This document shows positions 9,361 to 19,500 of a stretch of DNA of 64,000 bases, piece after piece. Positions within the stretch are counted from its first letter, which is position 1. Each line of letters opens with the position of its first letter. The stretch is from Malassezia japonica (taxonomy: Eukaryota > Basidiomycota > Malasseziomycetes > Malasseziales > Malasseziaceae): positions 186,001-250,000 of the forward strand of contig NC_083373.1 of assembly GCF_029542785.1 (NCBI RefSeq), given 5' to 3'. The translations under genes were made by a program, and so were the position numbers. Below the pieces are notes generated by a model. The model was given only the letters and a program-made list of their open reading frames with translations, was not told the DNA's origin and did no database searches.

Positions 9361-9853
9361 ATGGCACGGCGCGACGGCGCGGCCGAGGCGGGCGATGCGC
9401 CGCTTTACCGACGGAGCAATGCAAAGAGCGAGACGTATGGATTTTCGCTGTATATTTTTGCGTCGGTCCTGTGGGTCTTGTGGGTCCTCTGGGCAGTGTG
9501 CCCCGACTCGGTGCTGATGCGCCTCGGCATTGCCTGGTTTCCTCGACGCGACTGGGCGTACCTGCTGATCGCTTGGTCGCTCGTGCTTGTGCTAATGACG
9601 TACATTGGATTCGGCGCACTAAACATGTACCATACCCCCCCGCTCGACTCGCTCGACTGCATGACAGGTACGTCGCGCATCTCACCCAGACGACGCCGCG
9701 GTCATTTATCCCACCCTGGCGCACGACGCGCGCCCTCTCCCCCCCATGACCATATCTGAGACGGGCTGGGCGGGCTCCCCACTTTGTGACGACGTATACG
9801 ACTTGTCGCCGGGCCTCGTGTCGCGCGCGCTGTACTTACATGACAAGGTATAG
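9361..9853 (+). CDS. GPI19: GPI N-acetylglucosaminyltransferase subunit PIG-P/Gpi19
   Basis: Two exons (9361-9667, 9690-9853; intron 22 nt) give 156 residues. After a polar N-terminus come two transmembrane hairpin segments, ETYGFSLYIFASVLWVLWVL and a second one beginning WAYLLIAWSLVLVLM, joined by the PIG-P linker WAVCPDSVLMRLGIAWFPRR. The C-terminus after the splice has DLSPGLVSRALY, resembling the conserved tail of the family. PIG-P is part of the ER complex that makes GlcNAc-PI, the first step of GPI-anchor synthesis. No alternative start Met exists before the first membrane segment. The stop codon lies six bases from that of the convergent coiled-coil gene. Confidence 0.85.
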
Positions 9854-9859
9854 GTAGAA

Positions 9860-11330
9860 CTACGCATCTTTTACAAAAGGCAAAGCGTGGCGGCGGGAGT
9901 GGGCTGGCGCATGCGGCCGTGGCGACGGCGCGCGCTCGAGCGACGCATACTTTCCTGCATCGGAAGCGGCACGCCGCCGCTTGGCAGGCTGCGCCTCGGC
10001 GAATGGCTCGAGGCCACGCTGCCACTGCACGGTCTGTTCTTCGAGGGCATCGCGCTTTGTACGTAGCGTCTCCAGCTCGCAGTGGAGCACATCAATGTGT
10101 GCCGTGAGCGAGTCAAAGTGTTTCGACTGGGCGTCCTCGTCGGCGAGGGCGGCAATCTCGGTAAGCAGATCGGCCTGGCGCGAACGCTGGGCGTAGGCTT
10201 CTTCGTACCACGCAACGCGCTCCAGCTCGTCTTGGAGGTGCGCCACTTGCTTCTTTGCTTGGTGTAGCTCGGCAGTGAGCTCGGCGGCCGACGCCTGCGC
10301 CTCTTGCGTCTTGCCGCGCTCTTGGGCGCGCAAGGCGCTGAGGACTTTGCTATGCACGGCATGCGTATGTGCCAGCTGTGCCTCGAGCCATGCACACCGG
10401 TCCTCAGCCGAGTGCCACTTGGATTCGAACAAGGCAGCGTCCTGTCTCGCGCACTGCTCGGCGAGGCGTGAGCGTGCAATGCGCTCCGCGTCGAGGTCGG
10501 CATCCTCGTCGTGTTGCGCGGCGAGCTCTTCCAATGCATCGCAGTGCGCTTGCAGCGACTGCGCGCGTCCTTCGGCATCCTTGAGCTCGTCCATGAGCGC
10601 GTCACGCTGTGCGAGTGTCGCCGCGAGGTGTGCCTGCACGTCTGCAGCAGCGCGGTCAATCACCACCTCGCGGACCATCGACTTGGGCGAGGCGGGCGTA
10701 GGCCGTGCTTGGAGGAGTGCGCTGGCCGTCTGTGCGAGCGCACGCAAGTTGCGCTGCATAAGCTCCGCCACGCTCCGTGCTTCATCGAGCATCGCCTGGC
10801 GTTCGTCGAGCTCCTGCGTAAGCTCAGCGCACCGCTCAGCGTGTGCCTTGGCCTCTTCCTCGGCCTTCTGGCGCTTTTCCTGCGCTTCGTCAAACGCGCG
10901 CTGCTGGAGCTGCGCCTTGCTCATGTGCACCGCGCGCTCCTTGTACCGAGTAATCATCGCGTCCTGCTTCTCGATCTGTGCGCGGAGCTTTAGCTCGCGC
11001 TGGCGTCCCAGTTCTGCGTGAGATGGGCGACGTACGAATGTCTGTGCGGAGGTCCTCGCGCTCATTCTGGAGCGCATGTTTCTCCTTCCGAAGCTCGTCA
11101 AGGCGCGCCTCGGCGAGGCGCGCGACCTCTTCGGCCGTCTTGTGCCTGGGCAAGTGTGCATCGCGCGGAATATTCTCGAGGTTCTCCAGAGGGAGCAGAC
11201 TCGCGCGCGGCGTGCGTGCCTGCGGCGTGCGCACAGGTAGCCGCGACGACGTCGTCTCGGACTCGCGCCGTGCCTGCGGCGTCTGGGGCACCTGCGCCAT
11301 CGGCACCCGGCCGGGCGTCGCTCGCTCCAT
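9860..11330 (-). CDS. Coiled-coil protein of unknown function
   Basis: Two exons (11036-11330 and 9860-11013, intron 22 nt) give 482 residues from the first in-frame ATG at 11330. Residues 1-65 are basic and disordered with several Ser/Thr-Pro sites (QTPQA, RTPQARTPRAS), which could be proline-directed kinase targets. From about 75 to 430 the chain is almost continuous coiled coil rich in Glu/Gln/Arg/Ala (ARLAEARLDELRKEKHALQ and similar). The tail is basic (AKRRRAAS) and ends FVKDA. I do not recognise the family; a cytoskeletal, spindle-pole or kinetochore role would be only a guess. A perfect TCACGTGA palindrome lies at 11367-11374, about 37 bp upstream of its ATG and inside the 54-bp gap to MRC1. 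Confidence 0.8.
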
Positions 11331-11384
11331 CACTGCCTGGGCCAAACAACACCGCGCGTGTTGCTATCACGTGATGTGGGGTAT

Positions 11385-14300
11385 CTAGGGACGAAAGCGC
11401 GCTTCGCGGCGCAGGACGTTGTGCACGAGCACCGACGGTGCGGAGCGTGTGGGCTGCGCCATGCGGTTCTCCGTCGTAGGTACCGAGGCGCGTTTCGACT
11501 GGCCAGTGCGCCGACGGTCGATGCCGGAGCGCCCGCCGCGCTCCTGGCGCCAGTTGGGCTCGTTGCTGTACTCTTCGAGGAGCTTCGCACGGCGCTCTTG
11601 CACCTCGCGGGGGAGGTCCTTGGCGTCGACGTTGGGGCGGAAGACGAGACGCGCGTACTCTGCATCCTCGTCATCGGTCGGCTGCGGCGCAGTGGGGCGG
11701 CGTGCATGGAGCTTGTGCGAGACGTCCTCCTCGGGCTCGGACGGCGCTTCTTCCTCCTCCTCGTCCGCCTGCAGCGCATGCCGGCGGATCTCGGCACGTA
11801 GGTCGCGCGCAGTGATGCGCTCCTCGTCGCTGCTTGCCTCGCCGAGGAAGTCGTAGCGGTCCGCGTCTTCGGTAGCGTGCGTCTCGGTATAGGTCCTGAC
11901 AAACGCCTGAGAATCGTCGCGCTCGGCCAGTTCCTCGAGGCCGTCCTTGTCGATGCGCCGGCGCTTGGCCTGGAAAGAGGGCGCACGCATCTTGCGGCGC
12001 AGCTCGTCTTCATCGGCATCTTCGTCGAGCAGCTCGGCAAGGGGGTCGTCGAGACGGCGGCGCCGGCTGCGCAGCATACCTTTGATGGCACGCTCGTGCA
12101 GGGCCGTAGCCGCGGCGTCGTCTTCCTCGCGATGCTGCAGGTAGCGCTGACGCGCGGCCTCGTCGCGCTCGTCCTCGTCCTCATCGCGCTCGTCGTCCAG
12201 CAGACTCTCGAGGTCTGCATCGTCGTCCGAGCCCTCCTCCGGCTCGGAACCCGAGCCGCGGTCGCTAAAGACACCGCCAAGACCGCCGTGCTCGCCGCGG
12301 TGCGGCTCGTCCTCATCGGACTCTTCAGCCTCGCCATAGACAAATGCTGAGCGCTCGGGGCGGCGCGCTTTGGGCTTGGCAAGAATCGACTTCCAACGCG
12401 CCTGGGCGTCGGACGAGGCCGAGTGGTGCGACGCTTCCGAGAGCGCGTCCTCCTCCTCTTCCTCTTCCTCGTCCTCCTCCTCCTCGTCATCCTCGGTGTC
12501 CGAGCCAGAAAGCGCTTTCAAGAGCGCCGCATCCGCGTCCGCATCGACTTCGACTTGCGGCATGTCGCTCGCCTCGGACTCGTGGTCCAATGCAGGCGCC
12601 TCGTCGTTAGGCGCCTCGTTCGGCACATCATCGGCCTGCGACGCCCACTCGTCCTTGCGCTCCTTGGCGCGCATCCGCTGCGACGCGGGCGGCGCCTGCG
12701 TGGCAAATTCGGCGGGCTTGGTCTGGGTAAAGAAGCCGTCCTGATTAATGTACATCATGTCGTCGCCACGCGGCGCCTGTGCCTCGCGGAAGCTCTCTGC
12801 GTCGCGCTCTGCAAGCGACTCGTCGAGCGAGGGCAGGAGCTCGGGCGAGAGGAGCGCCTTGGCCTCTTCTTGCTGTGCGCGCCGCAGCGCCGCGAATCCG
12901 TCGCTGCTGCGCGCGCGCGACGGCGGCGGCATCGCTTCCTGGCTACGCGTCGGATGCGTAGACGCGGACGGCGTCGGATCAAAGAACTGCGTCATGCCGC
13001 CGACCGGCCCCTCGCGCTGCTGGTTCGCAAAGAGGTCGAGCGACGCGCCGCGCGTCGGGCCGTCTTGCGTGCTCTCAAAGAACTGCGCAAGGACCGACGA
13101 ATTGGAGTCGGTCCGTGCGCTCTTCATCGACGCCGGCTCAGGCTCGGTGAAGAGTGGTGCCTCGCTCAGCGACGGGCGCTGCGTCGGCGCAAAGAAGCGA
13201 CCGAGGTCCACATCAAGCTCGGGATCGTCCTGTGCAATCGGCGAGAGCGGCACATTTTCCTTCTCGCTTTGCTCCTGCGAGCTCGCCGAGTCGCGGCGGA
13301 CGTTGGTATGGCGCTCCGTGTCGACAGGGTCATCTTGGTGCACGAAAATTTCCTGCGAGGACGGCGGCGTGTCGTCCTGGTGCTTTTCAGGGGCGGCGGG
13401 CTCCACGGGCCCTTGGGCCTCTTCCGGCTCTTGAGTCTTCTCGGGCTCCTCGGGGTGCTCCTTGGGCTTGCTTTTTGCTTTTCCTTGCTTCATAGCGGCA
13501 ATCTTGGCATTCTGCTCGTACGACTTGCGCAGCACCGTGGCATTGAGCTGCGCAAGGTCCATCACAACGGGGACGTGCTTGCGGTGCGGCGGCGAGTGCG
13601 GCTGTTCCTCGCCGTCGTCGGCATAAATCGGCGAAGAAGGCGCCAGGGTCCCGGCAACCTTGTGGGCGGCCAGCGCAAACGAGTGCGCCGCCGCGTCCAT
13701 TTCCTTGTCGCCGACGACGCCTGCGTCGGGCGCCGCCGCGTTTGGCGAGCGGTACTCGTCCGTAGCGATGCGTTGCCGGCGCGGCGTCCGCGGCCGCGCC
13801 CCGAGCGCGTACAGCTGCTGGTCCGCCTCGGCCCGTTCCGTGTCGCGGGGCGGGGCGCGGAAGTGTGTGCGCGGCCGCTTGGATGGTCCAGTGAGTGCCA
13901 CGACTTCCACGTCGCTGTCGCTGTCGGGCTGCGCGGGCTGCGCATGAAGCATGGCCCACTTGCGCTGCGCCCGCTCTTTTTCCAGGTCAGGAAACGGATC
14001 AAGCGCACGCGGCGGCGTGTGTGCACGGCTACGCGGCGCAGGCATACGGTCTGGCGTGGAGGACGACTCGACGGGATCCGAGCTGCTCTGCGGCGCGCTC
14101 TCCGAGTGCTGGATCGTGCTGAGGAGCTCAGAGAGCTGGTAGCGTTTCGGCTCGCGCTTGGACAGTGTCGCACGCTGCTCACGCCGCAGACGCGCAGACA
14201 TACTGTGCATCTCGCGCTGGTCCTTGCGCGAGAGGCCCTTGACCTGCGGCTTGGGCGCCGGCGCTTCGTCCTCAGAGCTCTCCGCGAGCGGCGGGCTGGG

Positions 14301-14738
14301 GCGTGGCTCGGGCGCGGCCGGCTCTTTTTCTTCCTCCTGCTCGTCGTTCTGTGCGGCGCGCTGCCGCGCAAGTTCGCGGAGGCGGTCCATACGGCTCTTG
14401 CGCTCGTCCCCTACCTCTTCCTCGCTCTCATCCGAAAAAAAGAGCGGCGCGGGCTTCTCGCCCCGCCCCCGCATACGCTGCGCGGCCGCAGGACGCGGCA
14501 GCTCCGTATCACTCTCCTCAATATCCGTCTCGAGCGCGGGTGAGTGCGCGCGCATGCCGCGTTTTTCGGGCATCGAGGCGACGCTCGTATCGTAGCTCGT
14601 GTCTTCCATGGCGCGCTTCGTGCGCGCGTTCGGCGAGGACCCCAGCTGGAACGACGGGGAACTTCCACGCGATGAGCCCGAACGTGTTGATGCGTCGGGA
14701 GAAGGCGCGCGGCGTGACCCGTACACGATCTGCGCCAT
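11385..14738 (-). CDS. MRC1: Replication checkpoint mediator Mrc1/claspin-like protein
   Basis: Intronless, 1117 residues from the ATG at 14738 (MAQIVYGSRRAPSPD). The frame is open further upstream into the antisense-free 3' end of DPH2, but that extension is not protein-like. The protein is highly acidic and Ser-rich with scattered SQ/TQ sites. Near residue 166 it has KGLSRKDQREMHSMSARLRR, and near residue 798 the MRC1-domain pattern SAFVYGEAEESDEDE followed by HGGLGGVFSD, with long Asp/Glu runs on either side. Mrc1/claspin travels with the replisome, couples polymerase and helicase and relays signals to the checkpoint kinase. The tail ends with basic segments and RSAPSVLVHNVLRREARF. Family assignment rests on the two motifs and composition. 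Confidence 0.8.
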   Translation of the reverse strand: MAQIVYGSRRAPSPDASTRSGSSRGSSPSFQLGSSPNARTKRAMEDTSYDTSVASMPEKRGMRAHSPALETDIEESDTELPRPAAAQRMRGRGEKPAPLFFSDESEEEVGDERKSRMDRLRELARQRAAQNDEQEEEKEPAAPEPRPSPPLAESSEDEAPAPKPQVKGLSRKDQREMHSMSARLRREQRATLSKREPKRYQLSELLSTIQHSESAPQSSSDPVESSSTPDRMPAPRSRAHTPPRALDPFPDLEKERAQRKWAMLHAQPAQPDSDSDVEVVALTGPSKRPRTHFRAPPRDTERAEADQQLYALGARPRTPRRQRIATDEYRSPNAAAPDAGVVGDKEMDAAAHSFALAAHKVAGTLAPSSPIYADDGEEQPHSPPHRKHVPVVMDLAQLNATVLRKSYEQNAKIAAMKQGKAKSKPKEHPEEPEKTQEPEEAQGPVEPAAPEKHQDDTPPSSQEIFVHQDDPVDTERHTNVRRDSASSQEQSEKENVPLSPIAQDDPELDVDLGRFFAPTQRPSLSEAPLFTEPEPASMKSARTDSNSSVLAQFFESTQDGPTRGASLDLFANQQREGPVGGMTQFFDPTPSASTHPTRSQEAMPPPSRARSSDGFAALRRAQQEEAKALLSPELLPSLDESLAERDAESFREAQAPRGDDMMYINQDGFFTQTKPAEFATQAPPASQRMRAKERKDEWASQADDVPNEAPNDEAPALDHESEASDMPQVEVDADADAALLKALSGSDTEDDEEEEDEEEEEEEDALSEASHHSASSDAQARWKSILAKPKARRPERSAFVYGEAEESDEDEPHRGEHGGLGGVFSDRGSGSEPEEGSDDDADLESLLDDERDEDEDERDEAARQRYLQHREEDDAAATALHERAIKGMLRSRRRRLDDPLAELLDEDADEDELRRKMRAPSFQAKRRRIDKDGLEELAERDDSQAFVRTYTETHATEDADRYDFLGEASSDEERITARDLRAEIRRHALQADEEEEEAPSEPEEDVSHKLHARRPTAPQPTDDEDAEYARLVFRPNVDAKDLPREVQERRAKLLEEYSNEPNWRQERGGRSGIDRRRTGQSKRASVPTTENRMAQPTRSAPSVLVHNVLRREARFRP

Positions 14739-14868
14739 CGTTCGATCGCAGCAAAGGCGCGGGCGGAAACGACGCGCGTGGCACGCGCTGCACGGAAATG
14801 CACGACGCGTGCCAAGCATGTGGAGTAGCGCGTCGCGCTTAGTAAGGTATCGGGGTATCGGCTCGAAG

Positions 14869-16572
14869 CTATGGTGGGCACGAGGGCTCGTTCTGGACGC
14901 CGCCTTCGGCGTCGCCGTCGGCCGTGCGGTACTGTTGTGCGAAGCCGGCCATGCCTTGCTCGAGGACGGCCGCGGGGCGGTCTGTGCCTTCGTTGGCGTC
15001 CAGGCCGACCCACGACCGCTGCTGGTGGTGCGCGAGCGCAGCGCTGTCGAGGACCTTGACCATGCGCCCCGACGCGTCGCGCACCGCGAGTTCGTGGGGT
15101 GCGACGTCGAGTTTCTGGAGCGCCTGGCTTGTCTCGCCGACGTCAGCGTCCTTCTCTCCGTAGCGCGTGCGCGTGACATAGGTGCCGGTCGCAAAGGAGT
15201 AGTGCGGCTGCTCGTCCTCGTCGGGCGCCTCGTCCGTCTCGACCTGCGCCGCGTCATGCACGGCCGCCTCGAGGTCCAGGACGTATGCGCCGCTCCAAGG
15301 CACTTCGCGCCCGCCGTGCGCGCGCACAGCGAGCATCATTTCCCACGGCGTGACGATCGGGCGCAGAAACTCTTTCGTGTCGAGTAGCGAGTTTTCCGGG
15401 CAGGCAATAAGGACAAAGGCGTCAATCTCTTGAAAGTTGGCGAGCTTGGCAGGATTCAGCTTGCCGACGCTGATCGTGTAGACCTTGCGTTGGGACACGG
15501 GCGACGTCAGGACGCGACGCAGCTCCTTGACCAGTGGCAGGTAGGCGTGCACGCCGAGCGTGCCGATCACGAGGCCAATGACAGAGGCATCGCGTGCTTT
15601 TTGGATTGTTGCGTAGCGCCGCATTAGCAGCCGGTTGGTCTTGCCGGTCTCGGTGCGCGTACGCTTAGCAGCAGGATCGTAAGAGGCGACCGCATGCTGG
15701 GGGCCGAGCGTGAGGAGGAGGTGTGTCAGTGCGCGCGACTCGGGGCCAAGGTACAGCGCGGCGGTCTTTTCGAGCGTGACGTGCTCCGGCAGCTCAAAGT
15801 GGCGGCCGGCACCGAGCACCGACGCAGACAAAGGGTCCGGCATCGCCGTCGCGGTGGGCGGCGGCGCGCCTTTGACGTTCGCCGTCGGCGTGGCGTCGGC
15901 TGTGTCGCTTTTTGTGCGCTGCAGCAAGCGCGCCTTGTACGTCGAGAGTGTGTCGACTTGGGACAGGAGGAGCTGCGGCCCAGTCCACGCATGCTGCAGC
16001 GCAGCGTACACGTCGCCGGCCGCGTGCTCGTACGCGACATCGTACGTCAGGACCACCGCCTGGAGCGTATCGAGGGGCAGTGCATTGCCTGCGTCGCACA
16101 GGCCGCGTACGGCCTCGTCGACGTCGATGGCGTGCCGCGGAAAGGTATAGAGCGCCGGCAGCTTGGCCGTGGGGCTGAGGCACGCGTGGCCGTAGTGCAC
16201 GACAGCGTCCGCCTGTACATGCGCCGCGGCGACCTCGTCGACGCAGCAGCTGCCGTAGCTCGTGTCAGCGAGGATATAGAGTCTCGGCACCTTGCCGCCC
16301 AGGCGCTGCAGCGCGCGCTGCAAGGCGCGGTACAGCGGCACAGAGTCGACGAGCGCCTCGTCAGGAAACTGGAGAGCGACACGCTCGAGCGGCGGCTCGA
16401 TGCGCTCGTCGCTCCCCGGCCAAAAGACGAGGTCGCGCGCCGTCCGGTCTACCTGGTACACTTCGTCTACCGAAGCGTGTGTGTGCTCAGCGGTAGCGAG
16501 CACCGCACGTTCGTCGAGCTCGACTTCATGCTCAATGACCGCGGCATCGGCAGAGCTGAATGCAGTCGCCAT
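14869..16572 (-). CDS. DPH2: Diphthamide biosynthesis protein 2
   Basis: Intronless, 567 residues. Dph2 pairs with Dph1 in the 4Fe-4S enzyme that starts diphthamide synthesis on the elongation factor 2 histidine. Visible family signatures are ERVALQFPDEAL, YILADTSYGSCCVDEVAAAH (cluster-region cysteines), VVHYGHACLSPTAKLPALY and, in the C-terminal third, VLIACPENSLLDTKEFLRPI with VTPWEMMLAV. The length fits fungal Dph2. The ATG lies only 13 bp downstream of the stop codon of the preceding same-strand ATPase gene, so its promoter must overlap that coding region. ATS1/KTI13, encoded elsewhere in the window, acts with the Dph3 partner protein in the same pathway. Confidence 0.93.
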   Translation of the reverse strand: MATAFSSADAAVIEHEVELDERAVLATAEHTHASVDEVYQVDRTARDLVFWPGSDERIEPPLERVALQFPDEALVDSVPLYRALQRALQRLGGKVPRLYILADTSYGSCCVDEVAAAHVQADAVVHYGHACLSPTAKLPALYTFPRHAIDVDEAVRGLCDAGNALPLDTLQAVVLTYDVAYEHAAGDVYAALQHAWTGPQLLLSQVDTLSTYKARLLQRTKSDTADATPTANVKGAPPPTATAMPDPLSASVLGAGRHFELPEHVTLEKTAALYLGPESRALTHLLLTLGPQHAVASYDPAAKRTRTETGKTNRLLMRRYATIQKARDASVIGLVIGTLGVHAYLPLVKELRRVLTSPVSQRKVYTISVGKLNPAKLANFQEIDAFVLIACPENSLLDTKEFLRPIVTPWEMMLAVRAHGGREVPWSGAYVLDLEAAVHDAAQVETDEAPDEDEQPHYSFATGTYVTRTRYGEKDADVGETSQALQKLDVAPHELAVRDASGRMVKVLDSAALAHHQQRSWVGLDANEGTDRPAAVLEQGMAGFAQQYRTADGDAEGGVQNEPSCPP

Positions 16573-16585
16573 AAAAAAAACTATG

Positions 16586-19500
16586 TCAGCCTAATTGGGC
16601 AATATATTTCGCAAGGCCCAAAAAGTGCTCCTCCGCAATGCTGGAAAAGTAGAACTCGTGCTCGGAGTTGTGATCGGCGACGAGGTTGTGCGCGAGTTCG
16701 TGGGCGACCGAGAAGTAGACCGAAATGAGCGGTGTCGCGAGGCGGCCCGCACGCACGTCCTCGTCGTGCCATGCGAGATAGTAGCGCAGATTTAAAAAGA
16801 GACTGCCGCCACGGTTGAACGCAATGCTCGGCCCTTTTGTATCGCAAAAGACGTTGAGCGCACGGGGATCGACCTGGAAGATGGCGCCGATCGGGCCGTA
16901 GACGTGGTGGATGAGCCGCTCCAAAGCGCCGGCATTGTGCTCGAGCATCTTGGCAGGATCCAGCTCGACGCTTGCATAGACATTCATTCCCGCGACCTGC
17001 CCGGCGAGGCGCAGGTCGGTCGTGATGCCAGACACGTCGCAGTACGACGATGCAGCCTGGCGCACCTCGCGCGTCTCCGCCTGAGACTGGATCACGCGCG
17101 AGCCGTCCGGACGCGAGGCTTGGATCGCTTGCTGGACGTGCTGCCGGATGTTGGATGCGGGCGCAATCGGCTGGTCGTCGCGTGGCGGCTGCGTCAGCGG
17201 CCCTTGGGGCGCGCGCTGGATCGAAGATGAGCCGTTCGCAAGCGACGAGAGCTTGTTGCCGGTAAACTTGTTCTTCCAGTGCTGGAAGAGGCCGCCGTTT
17301 GCGCCTTGGAGTGCACCAACATCCAGGGGGGGCATCGGGCCGCCGGGGCGCGTAGGCACCATGCCGAGGCCGTTTTCAGGCACAGGCGGAGCGGGCGCCG
17401 GCTCAGGAGCACGGGGCACGAGACCTTTCTCGGGCGGCGCGCCCATGGCATCCTCGAACGCATCGAACGCATCGTGGGGCGGGAGGCGGGGTTTCTCGGG
17501 CTCGACGTGCCTCCGGGGGTACTTGTTCTCCAGAAGGACCTCGCTTGCACGTTCCATGTGCTCCGACGGGAAGGACTGCACGAGCTTTGTCAGGTACGCC
17601 GGATCCGCAGCCGGAAACATTTGCAAGAGCTCGGCGACGCACGCCTTGACATCCAGCGCCTCTTCCTTGACCGGGGCCGACGGCGCCGGGCGCTGCTGCG
17701 CCAGCATCTTGTCCACGTTGAATCCCTTGCGCTTAAGACTGCGCAGCGGTGTCGAGAGCACCGTCATGAGCAAGAGCACTTCCTGCAGTTGCTGCTTCGT
17801 GAGAAGGAACTTGGTCAGCGCAAGCGCCACCTCGAACCAGTCCACGTCGAGTCCGGCTGCAAGGTGCAGGACGAGCGCCTTGCGCTGCATCACGGCCATC
17901 GCCGAGCACTGCTGTACGTCCTTTGCACTGGTCTGGCCGTGGCGCAGCGTGCGCGTAAGCTGCACGCCCTGGCCGCCGACGTCGACGACGACCAGCGCAT
18001 CCTTGAGCCACTCAAACTCGCGCTGGATCTCTTTGCGGCCGCTCGCGCGCTTCTCGAAGAGAAAGAGCGGCGTGCGCTCGAGGATCGTCGCGTGCACCGC
18101 CTTGGCACGCGGCGTGTCGCGCCGCACGTCGTTCGAGACGGCGTACGACTCGTCGATGAGCGAGCTGAGATACGGCGCACCGAGCGGCGCGTACAGCTGC
18201 GTCTCGAGCGCGTCGTCCGGCGGCGCGGCGTACAGATGCTCGCCAAAGAGCATGTGTGCGTGCGCGTCGTCCACAATCACGACCTCGCTCGGGCGCCGCA
18301 GTGCATATTCCCGCGTCGCGTCGTCATCGTCCCCGGCGCCAGGCACCTTCTTGAGGCCCAGGAGGATCGGCGTACGCTTCACGGTATACAAGGTTTCCGA
18401 AGAGAGCGACGGGAGCTTCTCGGAGATGCGGCGCAGGACGCCGAGGTAGGCCTCGGTGCTTCCACAGAGCTTGTAGAAGCGGGGCGCATCCGCAACGAGT
18501 TTCTGCACGACTTCATCCACGCTTGGCTCGTCCGAGACGCCGCACGCACGCAGGAACGTGGCGGCGCTCGGGCCAAAGTCGATATAGTCAAACACCTCGC
18601 GGTACTCGGGTGCAATGCTCTGCGAGGATTCGGGTAGGAAGTAGCAGTCGCGCGGCGCCATGTGCACGTACGCGCTTCCGCGGCGCACCGGAATGATGCG
18701 CGCACTGCGTAGCTTGCGGATATCGCTCGTCGCCAGGTCGCGACACGACGAAAGGAACACAAAGATGCGGCGGGCCGTGTCCTCGTCCTCGGGCGGCGAG
18801 GCCATCAGCCTCTGGGTCAGCATCTCGCTCGCGGGATGCGCACGCAGCTGGAGCTTGACTGCGTCGAGCGGCGGAAGAACCGCCACGGCGAAGCCCATGG
18901 TCGCTGCCGCCGCATCGGTGTACACTTGCGACGGGGGGAGGAGCGTGCCGGCGGTGGTCGGCACAAACGCAAACGCATCAGCAGTGCGCAGCGAGTACGT
19001 CGCGCTGTATACGCTCGTAAACTTGCTCAAGAGGTACTGCAGTGCGATTGGGCGCAGCTGCGTATCCTCGTTCGCACTCGAGGCGAGGCGCAGCAGCTCC
19101 GAGAGCGGAGGATGACGGCGCAGGCCAAGTGTCGTGATGAGGCGCGCCTCGTCCGAGCTGCTGCGCCACGACTTGCCCTGCCAGTCAAGCACCGGCAGGC
19201 GCAGTGCCCGCAGCTCATCCAGCGGCTCGTAGACGTCGGCGGCCCGCAAGCGTTTGCCGGTCTGGTCGCCTTCCACTGGGAAAATGGCCGTGCTGGTCAG
19301 GCGCTCCATCTCGTTTACGCTGAGCATGTCGCGGTGCTTGGCGAGGTAGCTGACGAGGTCGACGTGCGACCAGTCGCCTGCCGAGATGAGGCGGTCAAAG
19401 ATGAGCTGGATTTCGACGTGCTTGCGCACATGCAGCGCCAGCAAGAGCTTTTCCAGGTTTCCCTTGACCATGAGCGAGGGAAAGGCGAGGACAGGGAGAT

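Noticed and set aside
12423..14543. 706-codon plus-strand open frame opposite MRC1
   Set aside because: It is a Leu/Arg/Val-rich shadow of the acidic MRC1 frame created by GC-rich codon bias, with no motif or domain.
14739..15257. Longer MRC1 start within the DPH2 region
   Set aside because: The translation there is Arg/Thr-rich antisense-like sequence overlapping conserved DPH2 codons.
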